Positions 6,811 through 12,551 of a stretch of DNA of 13,973 nt are shown piece after piece (position 1 is the first letter of the stretch; every line of letters begins with the position of its first letter). The notes under the pieces are model-generated. The model ran no database searches and had not been told where the DNA came from. It was given only the letters and a program-made list of their open reading frames with translations. Position numbers and translations under genes: made by a program. Origin of the DNA: Anaerolineales bacterium (GTDB taxonomy: Bacteria; Chloroflexota; Anaerolineae; Anaerolineales; Villigracilaceae); NCBI GenBank assembly GCA_016789205.1, contig JAEURF010000004.1:1-13973 (forward strand), given 5' to 3'.

Positions 6811-7700
6811 GTAGACTCAAACTCAACAACTCAACATTCCATATATTTTTCGCACTTCTTATCGGACTTGGACTTGGTCTCGCTTATTCATGGTTTCTCT
6901 CGCCTGTGACATACGTGGATGCAAACCCTTCAATATTGCGCCCAGATTTCAAAGACCAATATCGCATTGTCATTGCCACTTCGTATCAATTCACACAAGA
7001 TTTAGCACGCGCCAGAGCCAGACTCAATTTACTCGGTGATGTTGACCCAATTGGGGCGTTAAGCGCACAAGCCCAACGTATGTTAGCCTCTGGCGAGCCT
7101 TTTGAAAAAGTTCGTCCGCTTGCACAATTAGCAACCGATTTACAACTTGGCTACGTTAGCAACCCAATCACCCCGACAGCTTTGCCAACTTCATTCAATA
7201 CGCCAGAAGTTGAGTCTACAGTTGAGGAAACAGAAGCAAGCCCAAATGTCACAGAAGAAGCGCAAGCCACATCCGTGCCGACCGTTTTTTTTGAACAGAC
7301 TCCACTCATCCCATCTTTTTCTGAAACCATCACACCGCGCCCAGCATCTACCTCCACACCGGCACCCGGCGCACCATTTGCATTGGTCGGTCAAGAAAAA
7401 GTTTGTGACCCAAGTGCACCGGCATTAATGCAATTTATGTTTATGGATTCGCGTCGCAGAGAAATTCCCGGCGTAGAGATTATCGTCACATGGAATCAAG
7501 GTGAAGATAAATTTTTTACCGGCTTCAAACCAGAATTAGGAAATGGCTATGCCGATTTTGTGATGCAAGCTGATACGATTTATAACATCCGCATTGTGAC
7601 AGGCGGTTCATTTGTTTCAAATATTTTTGCCCCCGCCTGCACAGAACCTAATGGATTTAGTTACCTCGGCGGGGTTATGCTGACATTTCAACAACCATAA
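6807..7700 (+). CDS. Membrane-anchored protein with a Thr/Pro-rich linker and a C-terminal beta-sandwich-like domain
   Basis: The 297-residue product begins with a transmembrane helix (about 12-33), then the paralogous region SPVTYVDANPSILRPDFKDQY and DLARARARLNLLGDVDP. From about residue 115 to 190 comes a low-complexity linker rich in Thr, Pro, Glu and Ser (such as TPRPASTSTPAPGAP). The C-terminal part (about 195-297) has strand-rich sequence with GVEIIVTWNQGEDKFFTGFKP and GYADFVM, which resembles carboxypeptidase-regulatory-like or Ig-like extracellular folds. Two cysteines (in VCDPSA and PACTEP) may form a disulfide. I know no assigned function. The ATG overlaps the previous stop by the ATGA arrangement. 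The long linker suggests that the C-terminal domain is held away from the membrane surface. Confidence 0.88.
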   Translation: MSRLKLNNSTFHIFFALLIGLGLGLAYSWFLSPVTYVDANPSILRPDFKDQYRIVIATSYQFTQDLARARARLNLLGDVDPIGALSAQAQRMLASGEPFEKVRPLAQLATDLQLGYVSNPITPTALPTSFNTPEVESTVEETEASPNVTEEAQATSVPTVFFEQTPLIPSFSETITPRPASTSTPAPGAPFALVGQEKVCDPSAPALMQFMFMDSRRREIPGVEIIVTWNQGEDKFFTGFKPELGNGYADFVMQADTIYNIRIVTGGSFVSNIFAPACTEPNGFSYLGGVMLTFQQP

Positions 7701-7712
7701 CTTTGCAACTTT

Positions 7713-7724
7713 ATCGAATTCGAT
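7713..7724. promoter_or_regulatory. Perfect 12-bp palindrome upstream of the small membrane protein gene
   Basis: ATCGAATTCGAT is fully palindromic and lies 41 bp before the ATG at 7765, between a TTGCAA sequence (7703) and a TATATC sequence. It could be an operator, but a single palindrome of this length can arise by chance. Confidence 0.25.
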
Positions 7725-7764
7725 TCGTTATATCTAGCATTCAAAACATAAGGAGTAACGAATC

Positions 7765-8259
7765 ATGAATACCTATTCAGAACAAAAACCCGGCTTGGTG
7801 ACCGCCATTGCCGTGATGACGCTCGTAAGCGGCATTATCAATTTATTTTGGGGGTTTGTAGCCTCTGCCACGGCACTTGGCACACTCGTTGGTGTCGTCT
7901 GTTTACCCATCACCATTTTACCGACCATTCTTGGCGTATTTGAAATTGTTTACGCCGCCAAACTGTTAAGCACACAACCGCAACCTGTGCAACCTTCCAC
8001 ATCAATTGCAGTCTTTCAAATTCTCACATTTTTTTATGGGAATGTTTTCTCCGCAGTGGTTGGCATCCTCTTATTGATTTTCTTCAACGACCTGACCGTG
8101 AAAAATTATTTCGCCCGCCTCAATGCTACGGGTGTACCTGCTCCACAACCTCAATTTGAGTCTCTGCCTGAACCGCTTGAAGCGCCAGCTCTTCCTGAAG
8201 TTCCAGAAGAACCGAAAAAGTCAAAACCAAAAACGATTCGCAAAGTAGCTGGAAAATAA
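7765..8259 (+). CDS. Small multi-pass membrane protein of unknown function
   Basis: The 164-residue protein has three to four hydrophobic segments: about 12-34, 38-66 (possibly two helices) and 82-107. A cytoplasmic-looking tail of about 55 residues follows, rich in Pro and Glu and ending in Lys/Arg (PEEPKKSKPKTIRKVAGK). The general form (GLVTAIAVMTLVSGIINLFWG) is like small DUF membrane proteins found widely in Chloroflexota and Actinobacteria; no function is known to me. The start is well supported by AAGGAG at 7750-7755, 9 nt before the ATG. It is the last plus-strand gene before a strong bidirectional terminator and may have its own promoter in the 64-bp gap upstream. Confidence 0.85.
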   Translation: MNTYSEQKPGLVTAIAVMTLVSGIINLFWGFVASATALGTLVGVVCLPITILPTILGVFEIVYAAKLLSTQPQPVQPSTSIAVFQILTFFYGNVFSAVVGILLLIFFNDLTVKNYFARLNATGVPAPQPQFESLPEPLEAPALPEVPEEPKKSKPKTIRKVAGK

Positions 8260-8262
8260 AAT

Positions 8263-8299
8263 AAAAACATCCCGAAGATAAAACCTTCGGGATGTTTTT
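8263..8299. terminator. Bidirectional Rho-independent terminator between convergent genes
   Basis: A perfect 15-bp stem pairs 8263-8277 (AAAAACATCCCGAAG) with 8285-8299, around a 7-nt loop. The A-run on the left and T-run on the right give U-tracts for transcripts from both strands. It begins 4 bp after the stop of the membrane protein gene and lies 36 bp past the stop of the convergent lipoprotein gene. Confidence 0.93.
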
Positions 8300-8334
8300 A
8301 TTACAATACACCAGCAAGCTGGTTAATTCCAAAA

Positions 8335-9090
8335 CTACGGCTCAGAAATCTTGACGTAATCCACTTCAATTTGAACAGGGACAGCGCGTAAAGCTGAAAT
8401 GGAGAAACCAATGCCACCTTCACGGAAGCTATATTCGCTTTCTTTATAGGGGCTTCCTTTTGGTTCATTCCCATTAATAAAGAATGAGATTTCATCATCA
8501 TCACAAACCAACGAATATTCATTTACAGCTTTGCCTTGATTAATGTCGTTTGAACCGCCATTCGTCAAACGTTCATAACCGCCGCTGACTGCATATAAAT
8601 ACCATAAACCATCGCTTTGGACCGCAAACTCATACCAGCCATCCTCACCGACACGACAGACAAGGCTGACTTGTTGCGTATTCACACCACGATTTTCAAC
8701 TTTAATATCCACGCGGACATTTTCATAAGAATATTCTTCATAAATATAATAAGCATACAAGAAAGATTCAGGGATTTTGAAAATCATTAAGCTATCATCA
8801 AAACTAATCTCTACGCTTTCAGGGTCAGAATCTTGACTATCTTGAATCACTTCAAAATACCAATTTGGGTCTGAGTCAAATTCTTCGGTGAAAAAAGCCC
8901 CAGAAGAAGATTGCTGTTGTTGCTGTTGCTCTTGGGTAGGTTGGTCTATTGGCGGAGCCTCAGTTGGGTTTGTGTTCGTAGATGGTTGTTGAGGTACAGC
9001 CGTTGGGTCATCGCCGAAATCAATGCCACAAGCCAAACTAACAATGAGCACTAAAACTGCTATAAAGTAAAATGGTCGAAACGCTTTCAT
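8335..9090 (-). CDS. Secreted lipoprotein with a concanavalin A-like (DUF1080/LamG-type) domain
   Basis: The 251-residue protein has a lipoprotein signal (MKAFRPFYFIAVLVLIVSLAC, lipid-bearing C21) with SLAC in place of the strict lipobox. A low-complexity linker follows (22-65, Thr/Pro then six Gln and SSS). The domain from about 66 to 251 (FTEEFDSDPNWYFEV ... VDYVKISEP) has the beta-strand pattern of concanavalin A-like folds seen in DUF1080 and LamG proteins, including the typical ending where a strand gives xVDYVKI. It probably binds a glycan or other ligand outside the cell; no catalytic residues are evident. The ATG at 9088-9090 was chosen because AAGGAGA lies just upstream and the signal peptide starts there. 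An in-frame ATG at 9129 would add 13 polar residues before the signal. Confidence 0.85.
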   Translation of the reverse strand: MKAFRPFYFIAVLVLIVSLACGIDFGDDPTAVPQQPSTNTNPTEAPPIDQPTQEQQQQQQSSSGAFFTEEFDSDPNWYFEVIQDSQDSDPESVEISFDDSLMIFKIPESFLYAYYIYEEYSYENVRVDIKVENRGVNTQQVSLVCRVGEDGWYEFAVQSDGLWYLYAVSGGYERLTNGGSNDINQGKAVNEYSLVCDDDEISFFINGNEPKGSPYKESEYSFREGGIGFSISALRAVPVQIEVDYVKISEP

Positions 9091-9119
9091 AACATTCTCC
9101 TTAGATAAAATTTTTTCGT

Positions 9120-9149
9120 ATTTTAGCACTAAATCTTGTTGGCTGGCAA
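9120..9149 (-). promoter_or_regulatory. Promoter of the ConA-like lipoprotein gene
   Basis: On the minus strand, TTGCCA (9149-9144), an 18-nt spacer and TAAAAT (9125-9120) with an upstream TGC give a -35 with one mismatch and an extended -10. It sits 8 bp after the stop of the upstream regulator gene, so the lipoprotein can be expressed independently. An AAGGAG ribosome site follows. Confidence 0.65.
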
Positions 9150-9156
9150 AAGTACG

Positions 9157-10860
9157 TTAGTCATAGGGTTTAAAAAACGTGGTCTTCTTCTCTATCAACC
9201 AGCGTGCTACACCTCGCAACGCATTGCGACGCGTACGGTTAAAGGTACCCTCAGAAATATATAAACGCGCCATCACTTCTTTATTCATAATCCCTTTTAT
9301 ATAGGCATCATTCAGTACTACATAGTTATACCAATTGCGTGGCAAAGGTTCGGGGCGCGGGCCCGTTGGGCGCAAGGCTTCTACTCCTTCCCGTAAAATT
9401 GTTTGCAATTTTTTTCCACGGTCAATATGTGAGTTTCCATTTACTTTTAACCATTTTGCCAATTCTGATTGACCCAACGTTACATAATCGGGAAATTTCC
9501 TTAAACCATCTTCGGTCATCTTTATAATTTTTTCATCAGGTGCGCTTGTTAATGTTTCGATAATTTCTGCGGTTGCAATTTGATATGAGGTAATATCATC
9601 CTCTTTTTTTATATTCGAATCTACAAGCAACATCAGAGTCGCATAATCAGCAAATTCTTCTAGCAAATCTAACTCGCCTGTTGAATAATCCATGCGGTTA
9701 AGTGGTGCTCCAATACCAACAAATGCAATTTGATTTTTATTGTCAAAAACAGACGCCACCCATTCAATGTTTTGGATATGGCCACTGAATTTTGCGATAG
9801 TTGCATCTGCAAAATCTGGATGCAGAACTTCACTTCCTACGCTGACTGAGTTACTAGTTGCTGTTACAAAAAACTTTTCTTCACTACGGGTTGCTACAAT
9901 CCCTGCATTCGTTTTAATTTGTTTACAAAATAAAATTAAAGCATCTTGCAAATAGGTTTGTGATTCTTGTGGCTTTATTCTAAGTACTTGCTTTCTAAAG
10001 GACTCTTCGTGTTTGGCACGGTAGCGCTCCAAAAATTCTCTCGTTAAATCATAGGCTGAATGCGTGAGAATAACAAACCCAACCATATTCGCAAATTGAC
10101 TAATCTGTGTTTGAAAATAATAAATGTAAATAACGCAAAGGCTTGCAACTATAAGAAACGTAAGTGGAAAATCTTGAAAAATAGTACGGCGTTCAAGCAA
10201 ACTTTGATAGCGCGTCACTGAAATACCAAGCAAGAAGAAACCGCTAAAGACTAGCCCATCTTGAATGACACGTGGCATGGGTAAACCTGAAGCAATTAAC
10301 GAAATGATGCCATAGAAAACTGCAAGAGTAGGAAATATCGAGGCAAAAAGAAAGAGCCTTCCCTGCGGGGTGAAGCGGATTTTTTGTTCCACCAACAAGT
10401 TGGTCATTAATCCAATAGATAAAATCAATTGAGTTAAACTATAAAAGTAATAGACAAAACCAGCACCCAATTGTGCAACATATAGTTCATTTTCATATCT
10501 GCGGGCGAAATCAGGCTTGTTCAGTAAGAGCATAATGATGGTTATTAAAACCATTAAGTATATGCCACGTACTAACCAAAGGATTTTTTGTTGATTTGTT
10601 TTTTCAAGTAAGTAGTAGGTAACAATATACCAGCTTACCAACGCTAGACTTAAGAAGATGGCTTTGATATAGCCTGTATTGATTTGAGGGTTGAAAAAAT
10701 GATTATAAGTGAGCCAAAAGAAGGTTGCCATTGATAACAAGGCAAAGGTAGCCCACATTGCAATTCGGTTTGGAAAACCGCGTGCAAACAAATATAACGC
10801 AAGCCAGAGTGCACCACCCATTGAAATAAGAGTAACAAAATAGGTTAAGATGGTAAGCAT
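9157..10860 (-). CDS. Membrane-embedded GAF-like sensor with C-terminal putative helix-turn-helix
   Basis: The 567-residue protein starts with eight or nine hydrophobic helices (about 3-26, 32-54, 61-86, 92-113, 125-158, 168-192, 200-216, 232-250 and 257-268). This resembles the 7TM-type input modules of bacterial sensors. A soluble region (about 290-410) has GAF-like features (IVATRSEEKFFVTATS, IAFVGIGAPLNRMDYSTGELDLLEEFADYATLML). No histidine kinase or cyclase motif follows. The C-terminus (from W510, WYNYVVLNDAYIKG) ends with NKEVMARLYISEGTFNRTRR (527-546), which reads like a helix-turn-helix with a recognition helix at GTFNRTRRNALRG. I infer a membrane-bound transcriptional regulator, not a kinase. 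No Shine-Dalgarno precedes the ATG; a small hairpin (AGTTG/CAACT) does. It is divergent from the DUF4352-like lipoprotein gene, a possible target. Confidence 0.8.
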   Translation of the reverse strand: MLTILTYFVTLISMGGALWLALYLFARGFPNRIAMWATFALLSMATFFWLTYNHFFNPQINTGYIKAIFLSLALVSWYIVTYYLLEKTNQQKILWLVRGIYLMVLITIIMLLLNKPDFARRYENELYVAQLGAGFVYYFYSLTQLILSIGLMTNLLVEQKIRFTPQGRLFLFASIFPTLAVFYGIISLIASGLPMPRVIQDGLVFSGFFLLGISVTRYQSLLERRTIFQDFPLTFLIVASLCVIYIYYFQTQISQFANMVGFVILTHSAYDLTREFLERYRAKHEESFRKQVLRIKPQESQTYLQDALILFCKQIKTNAGIVATRSEEKFFVTATSNSVSVGSEVLHPDFADATIAKFSGHIQNIEWVASVFDNKNQIAFVGIGAPLNRMDYSTGELDLLEEFADYATLMLLVDSNIKKEDDITSYQIATAEIIETLTSAPDEKIIKMTEDGLRKFPDYVTLGQSELAKWLKVNGNSHIDRGKKLQTILREGVEALRPTGPRPEPLPRNWYNYVVLNDAYIKGIMNKEVMARLYISEGTFNRTRRNALRGVARWLIEKKTTFFKPYD

Positions 10861-10879
10861 AGTTGGGAATAGACAACTT

Positions 10880-10899
10880 GGCAGTTTTTGGCAGTTTTT
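10880..10899. repeat. Two tandem 10-bp repeats in a divergent promoter region
   Basis: GGCAGTTTTT occurs twice in direct tandem (10880-10889 and 10890-10899). The 10-bp period places both copies on the same face of the helix, as expected for cooperative protein binding. They lie in the leader of the minus-strand regulator gene and just upstream of the -35 of the plus-strand lipoprotein gene. Confidence 0.5.
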
Positions 10900-10926
10900 T
10901 GTCTTTCGACCATGTAAAATTATAAC
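10899..10926 (+). promoter_or_regulatory. Overlapping divergent promoters
   Basis: For the plus strand, TTGTCT (10899-10904), a 16-nt spacer and TATAAC (10921-10926) make a fair promoter for the lipoprotein at 10960. For the minus strand, a perfect TATAAT at 10924-10919 overlaps the same bases and would serve the regulator gene. The two -10 boxes share four base pairs, so binding of polymerase in one direction should exclude the other. Confidence 0.4.
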
Positions 10927-10959
10927 ATCGCTACTATAAAACCTCTTTCAGGAGAAAAA

Positions 10960-11589
10960 ATGAAAAAACAGTTTAAATATCCTCTTATTTTGGTCGTTCT
11001 AGTACTAGGTGTAAATTTGGCATGTGGCGGAAGTGTCCCTGCTGAACCCACATTAATTCCAACTCTGGAATCAACAAGCACTCCTTTGCCCACTAATACT
11101 GCTAAACCTACAAATACCCCCAAACCTACTGCCACAGAAGTTCCGCCTACCTTCACTGCTGTTCCAATTAAATCACCAGCAATAAACGAGCAGTACGAGG
11201 TAAAAGTATTATCTTCTAGGCTTCTGGATAGTGCAACTACAGGCGGCTTAATATATACAGCAAACCCAGGATATAAATTCCTTGAATTAGGGGTTTTAGT
11301 AAAAAACTTACAAGTTGGTGAACAACAAAGCTTTTTTTGGGGAGATGTTTATATTATAGAGAATATTGATGTAGCATCATATTCATTTTTTTCAGGCAGT
11401 TTCATTCCTAAAAATAATGAACAAGTTAATGCCGCTACATTAAATTTCGAAGTAACAAGTCCTGAGCAAAGCATCACCTTTGACAATATTATCTACTTAC
11501 GCCTAATTTGGATTGTGGCAGATGAAAAGCCAATCACTTATCTTTTTGGGTTTGATACATCACCATTAATCGAAATACCAGTTAAATAA
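10960..11589 (+). CDS. Secreted lipoprotein with a DUF4352-like domain
   Basis: The 209-residue protein has a lipoprotein signal (MKKQFKYPLILVVLVLGVNLAC, lipidated C22). A Thr/Pro linker with repeated TNTPKPT-like units follows (about 25-70). The C-terminal domain (about 75-209) begins YEVKVLSSRLLDS and contains PGYKFLELGVLVKNLQ, the pattern of DUF4352/telokin-like Ig-fold domains found in many Gram-positive and Chloroflexota lipoproteins. Function is unknown; such domains are thought to bind ligands or partners at the cell surface. AGGAG at 10950-10954 lies 5 nt before the ATG. It is divergent from the membrane-bound regulator, from which it may take regulation, and is followed by a hairpin 6 bp after the stop. 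Confidence 0.85.
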   Translation: MKKQFKYPLILVVLVLGVNLACGGSVPAEPTLIPTLESTSTPLPTNTAKPTNTPKPTATEVPPTFTAVPIKSPAINEQYEVKVLSSRLLDSATTGGLIYTANPGYKFLELGVLVKNLQVGEQQSFFWGDVYIIENIDVASYSFFSGSFIPKNNEQVNAATLNFEVTSPEQSITFDNIIYLRLIWIVADEKPITYLFGFDTSPLIEIPVK

Positions 11590-11594
11590 TAATA

Positions 11595-11632
11595 CAAAGC
11601 CGAGGGTTATATCTGTGCAAGCTTCGGCTTTG
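11595..11632 (+). terminator. Hairpin after the DUF4352-like lipoprotein gene
   Basis: CAAAGCCGA (11595-11603) pairs perfectly with TCGGCTTTG (11624-11632) across a 20-nt loop, starting 6 bp past the stop codon. The T-run after it is weak (ATTTCTC), so it is a moderate terminator candidate. Confidence 0.5.
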
Positions 11633-11652
11633 ATTTCTCAATATACAAGAAT

Positions 11653-11682
11653 ACAAACGAGACGCACTTGCGTCTCGTTTGT
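11653..11682. terminator. Strong 13-bp hairpin upstream of the MEMO gene
   Basis: ACAAACGAGACGC (11653-11665) pairs perfectly with 11670-11682 around the tetraloop ACTT. It lies between the lipoprotein hairpin and the -10 box of the MEMO gene. There is no good T-run on either side, so it may be a second termination or insulation site, or an operator just upstream of the promoter. Confidence 0.55.
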
Positions 11683-11695
11683 TGAATCTGCTATA

Positions 11696-11710
11696 TGCTA
11701 CAATAAATTT
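11696..11710 (+). promoter_or_regulatory. Extended -10 box placed for a leaderless MEMO transcript
   Basis: TGCTACAAT (11696-11704) is an extended -10 with one mismatch, followed by six bases and the ATG at 11711. No Shine-Dalgarno exists between them. The expected +1 is the A of ATG. Confidence 0.55.
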
Positions 11711-12544
11711 ATGCCGATGCCAGACCTGCGCCCTTCTCCAATTGTCGGAACTTGGTATGAAGCCAATCCAAAAACACTTGCCAAACAAATTGATGAATGG
11801 CTAGAAAAAGCAGAAGTTCCAAATTTAACTGGACAAATCACAGGCGTGATTGCTCCACACGCTGGGCATCAATATTCTGGTTTTGTAGCGGCGCACGCTT
11901 TCAAAACCTTGCAAGGACTAGAATCTGATTTAGCCACCATCATTTCGCCATTTCATAATTATGCGCCATATCCGCTGATGACAACTAGCCATCAAGCCTA
12001 CTCTACACCTTTAGGAAATATTGAAGTTGACCACGCTATTTTAGAAGAACTGCAAAAAAACCTTGATATCCCAATCACAAAAATTTCAAACGACAAAGAA
12101 CATGCGCTAGAAATTGAACTTCCATTTTTACAACGCGTGCTAAAAAACAATTTCAAACTCTTGCCAATTATGATTCGCGCACAAGAGCCAGAAATTTCAA
12201 AAAAACTTGGTTTGGCTTTAGCAAAAATTCTAAAAACTCAAAAAACAATATTCGTCGCCTCTACAGACCTTTCACATTTTTACGACCAGAAAACCGCAAA
12301 CGAATTTGATAATGAAATGCTTAAACGCTTTGAATCTTTCAACCCCGAATCAATATTTGAAGCAGAAGAAAATAACGAAGGCTTTGCATGTGGTCGTGCG
12401 GCTGTGGCAACGACATTGTGGACAACTCAAAAACTTGGTGCAAACAAAATCCAAAGACTGCATTACGCTACATCAGGCAATATCACCAAAGATTATTCAT
12501 CTGTTGTTGGCTATGGCGCGTGCATCATTCTAAAAACGATATAA
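11711..12544 (+). CDS. amrB: MEMO1-family protein (AmmeMemoRadiSam system protein B)
   Basis: The 277-residue protein matches the MEMO/class III extradiol dioxygenase-like fold. Residues that correspond to the metal-site ligands of human MEMO1 are present: H50 in APHAGHQYSG, H82 in ISPFHN and C227 in FACGRAA. Also present are STDLSHF (184-190), HALEIELPFLQ (131-141) and HYATSG (251-256). The bacterial role is unsettled; the gene is often near AMMECR1-like and radical-SAM genes, neither of which is in the window. The ATG at 11711 fits the family N-terminus (LRPSPIVGTWYEANP). A GTG at 11615 is also in frame but would translate two intergenic hairpins. Its stop codon lies inside the -10 box of the next gene, priA, 7 nt downstream. 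Confidence 0.9.
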   Translation: MPMPDLRPSPIVGTWYEANPKTLAKQIDEWLEKAEVPNLTGQITGVIAPHAGHQYSGFVAAHAFKTLQGLESDLATIISPFHNYAPYPLMTTSHQAYSTPLGNIEVDHAILEELQKNLDIPITKISNDKEHALEIELPFLQRVLKNNFKLLPIMIRAQEPEISKKLGLALAKILKTQKTIFVASTDLSHFYDQKTANEFDNEMLKRFESFNPESIFEAEENNEGFACGRAAVATTLWTTQKLGANKIQRLHYATSGNITKDYSSVVGYGACIILKTI

Positions 12545-12551
12545 TCAAATA
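12540..12551 (+). promoter_or_regulatory. -10 box overlapping the MEMO stop codon, placed for leaderless priA
   Basis: A perfect TATAAT (12540-12545) contains the TAA stop (12542-12544) of the preceding gene. Six bases (CAAATA) separate it from the priA ATG. No Shine-Dalgarno is visible and the -35 is poor. Confidence 0.5.

Noticed and set aside
7147..7428. Open frames in both directions across the Thr/Pro linker of the second paralog
   Set aside because: Low-complexity coding sequence often leaves other frames open; the frame 6807-7700 has coherent domains and the others do not.
8929..8950. Short Gln-codon repeat (polyQ) in the lipoprotein linker as a possible phase-variable tract
   Set aside because: The codons mix CAA and CAG in triplets that keep the frame, so slippage would not switch the gene off; it is more likely just a flexible linker.
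4330..9120. Identical 11-mer ATTTTTTCGTA upstream of the STAS gene and the ConA-like lipoprotein gene (4330-4340 and 9110-9120)
   Set aside because: It is A/T-rich and sits at different positions relative to the two promoters, so chance is a fair explanation.
9091..9129. Upstream ATG start for the ConA-like lipoprotein
   Set aside because: It would place 13 polar residues before the signal peptide and cover the AAGGAG site and most of the leader; the ATG at 9090 is the better start.
11615..11710. Upstream GTG start for the MEMO protein
   Set aside because: It would translate through two intergenic hairpins and a -10 box, and the added 32 residues do not fit the family.
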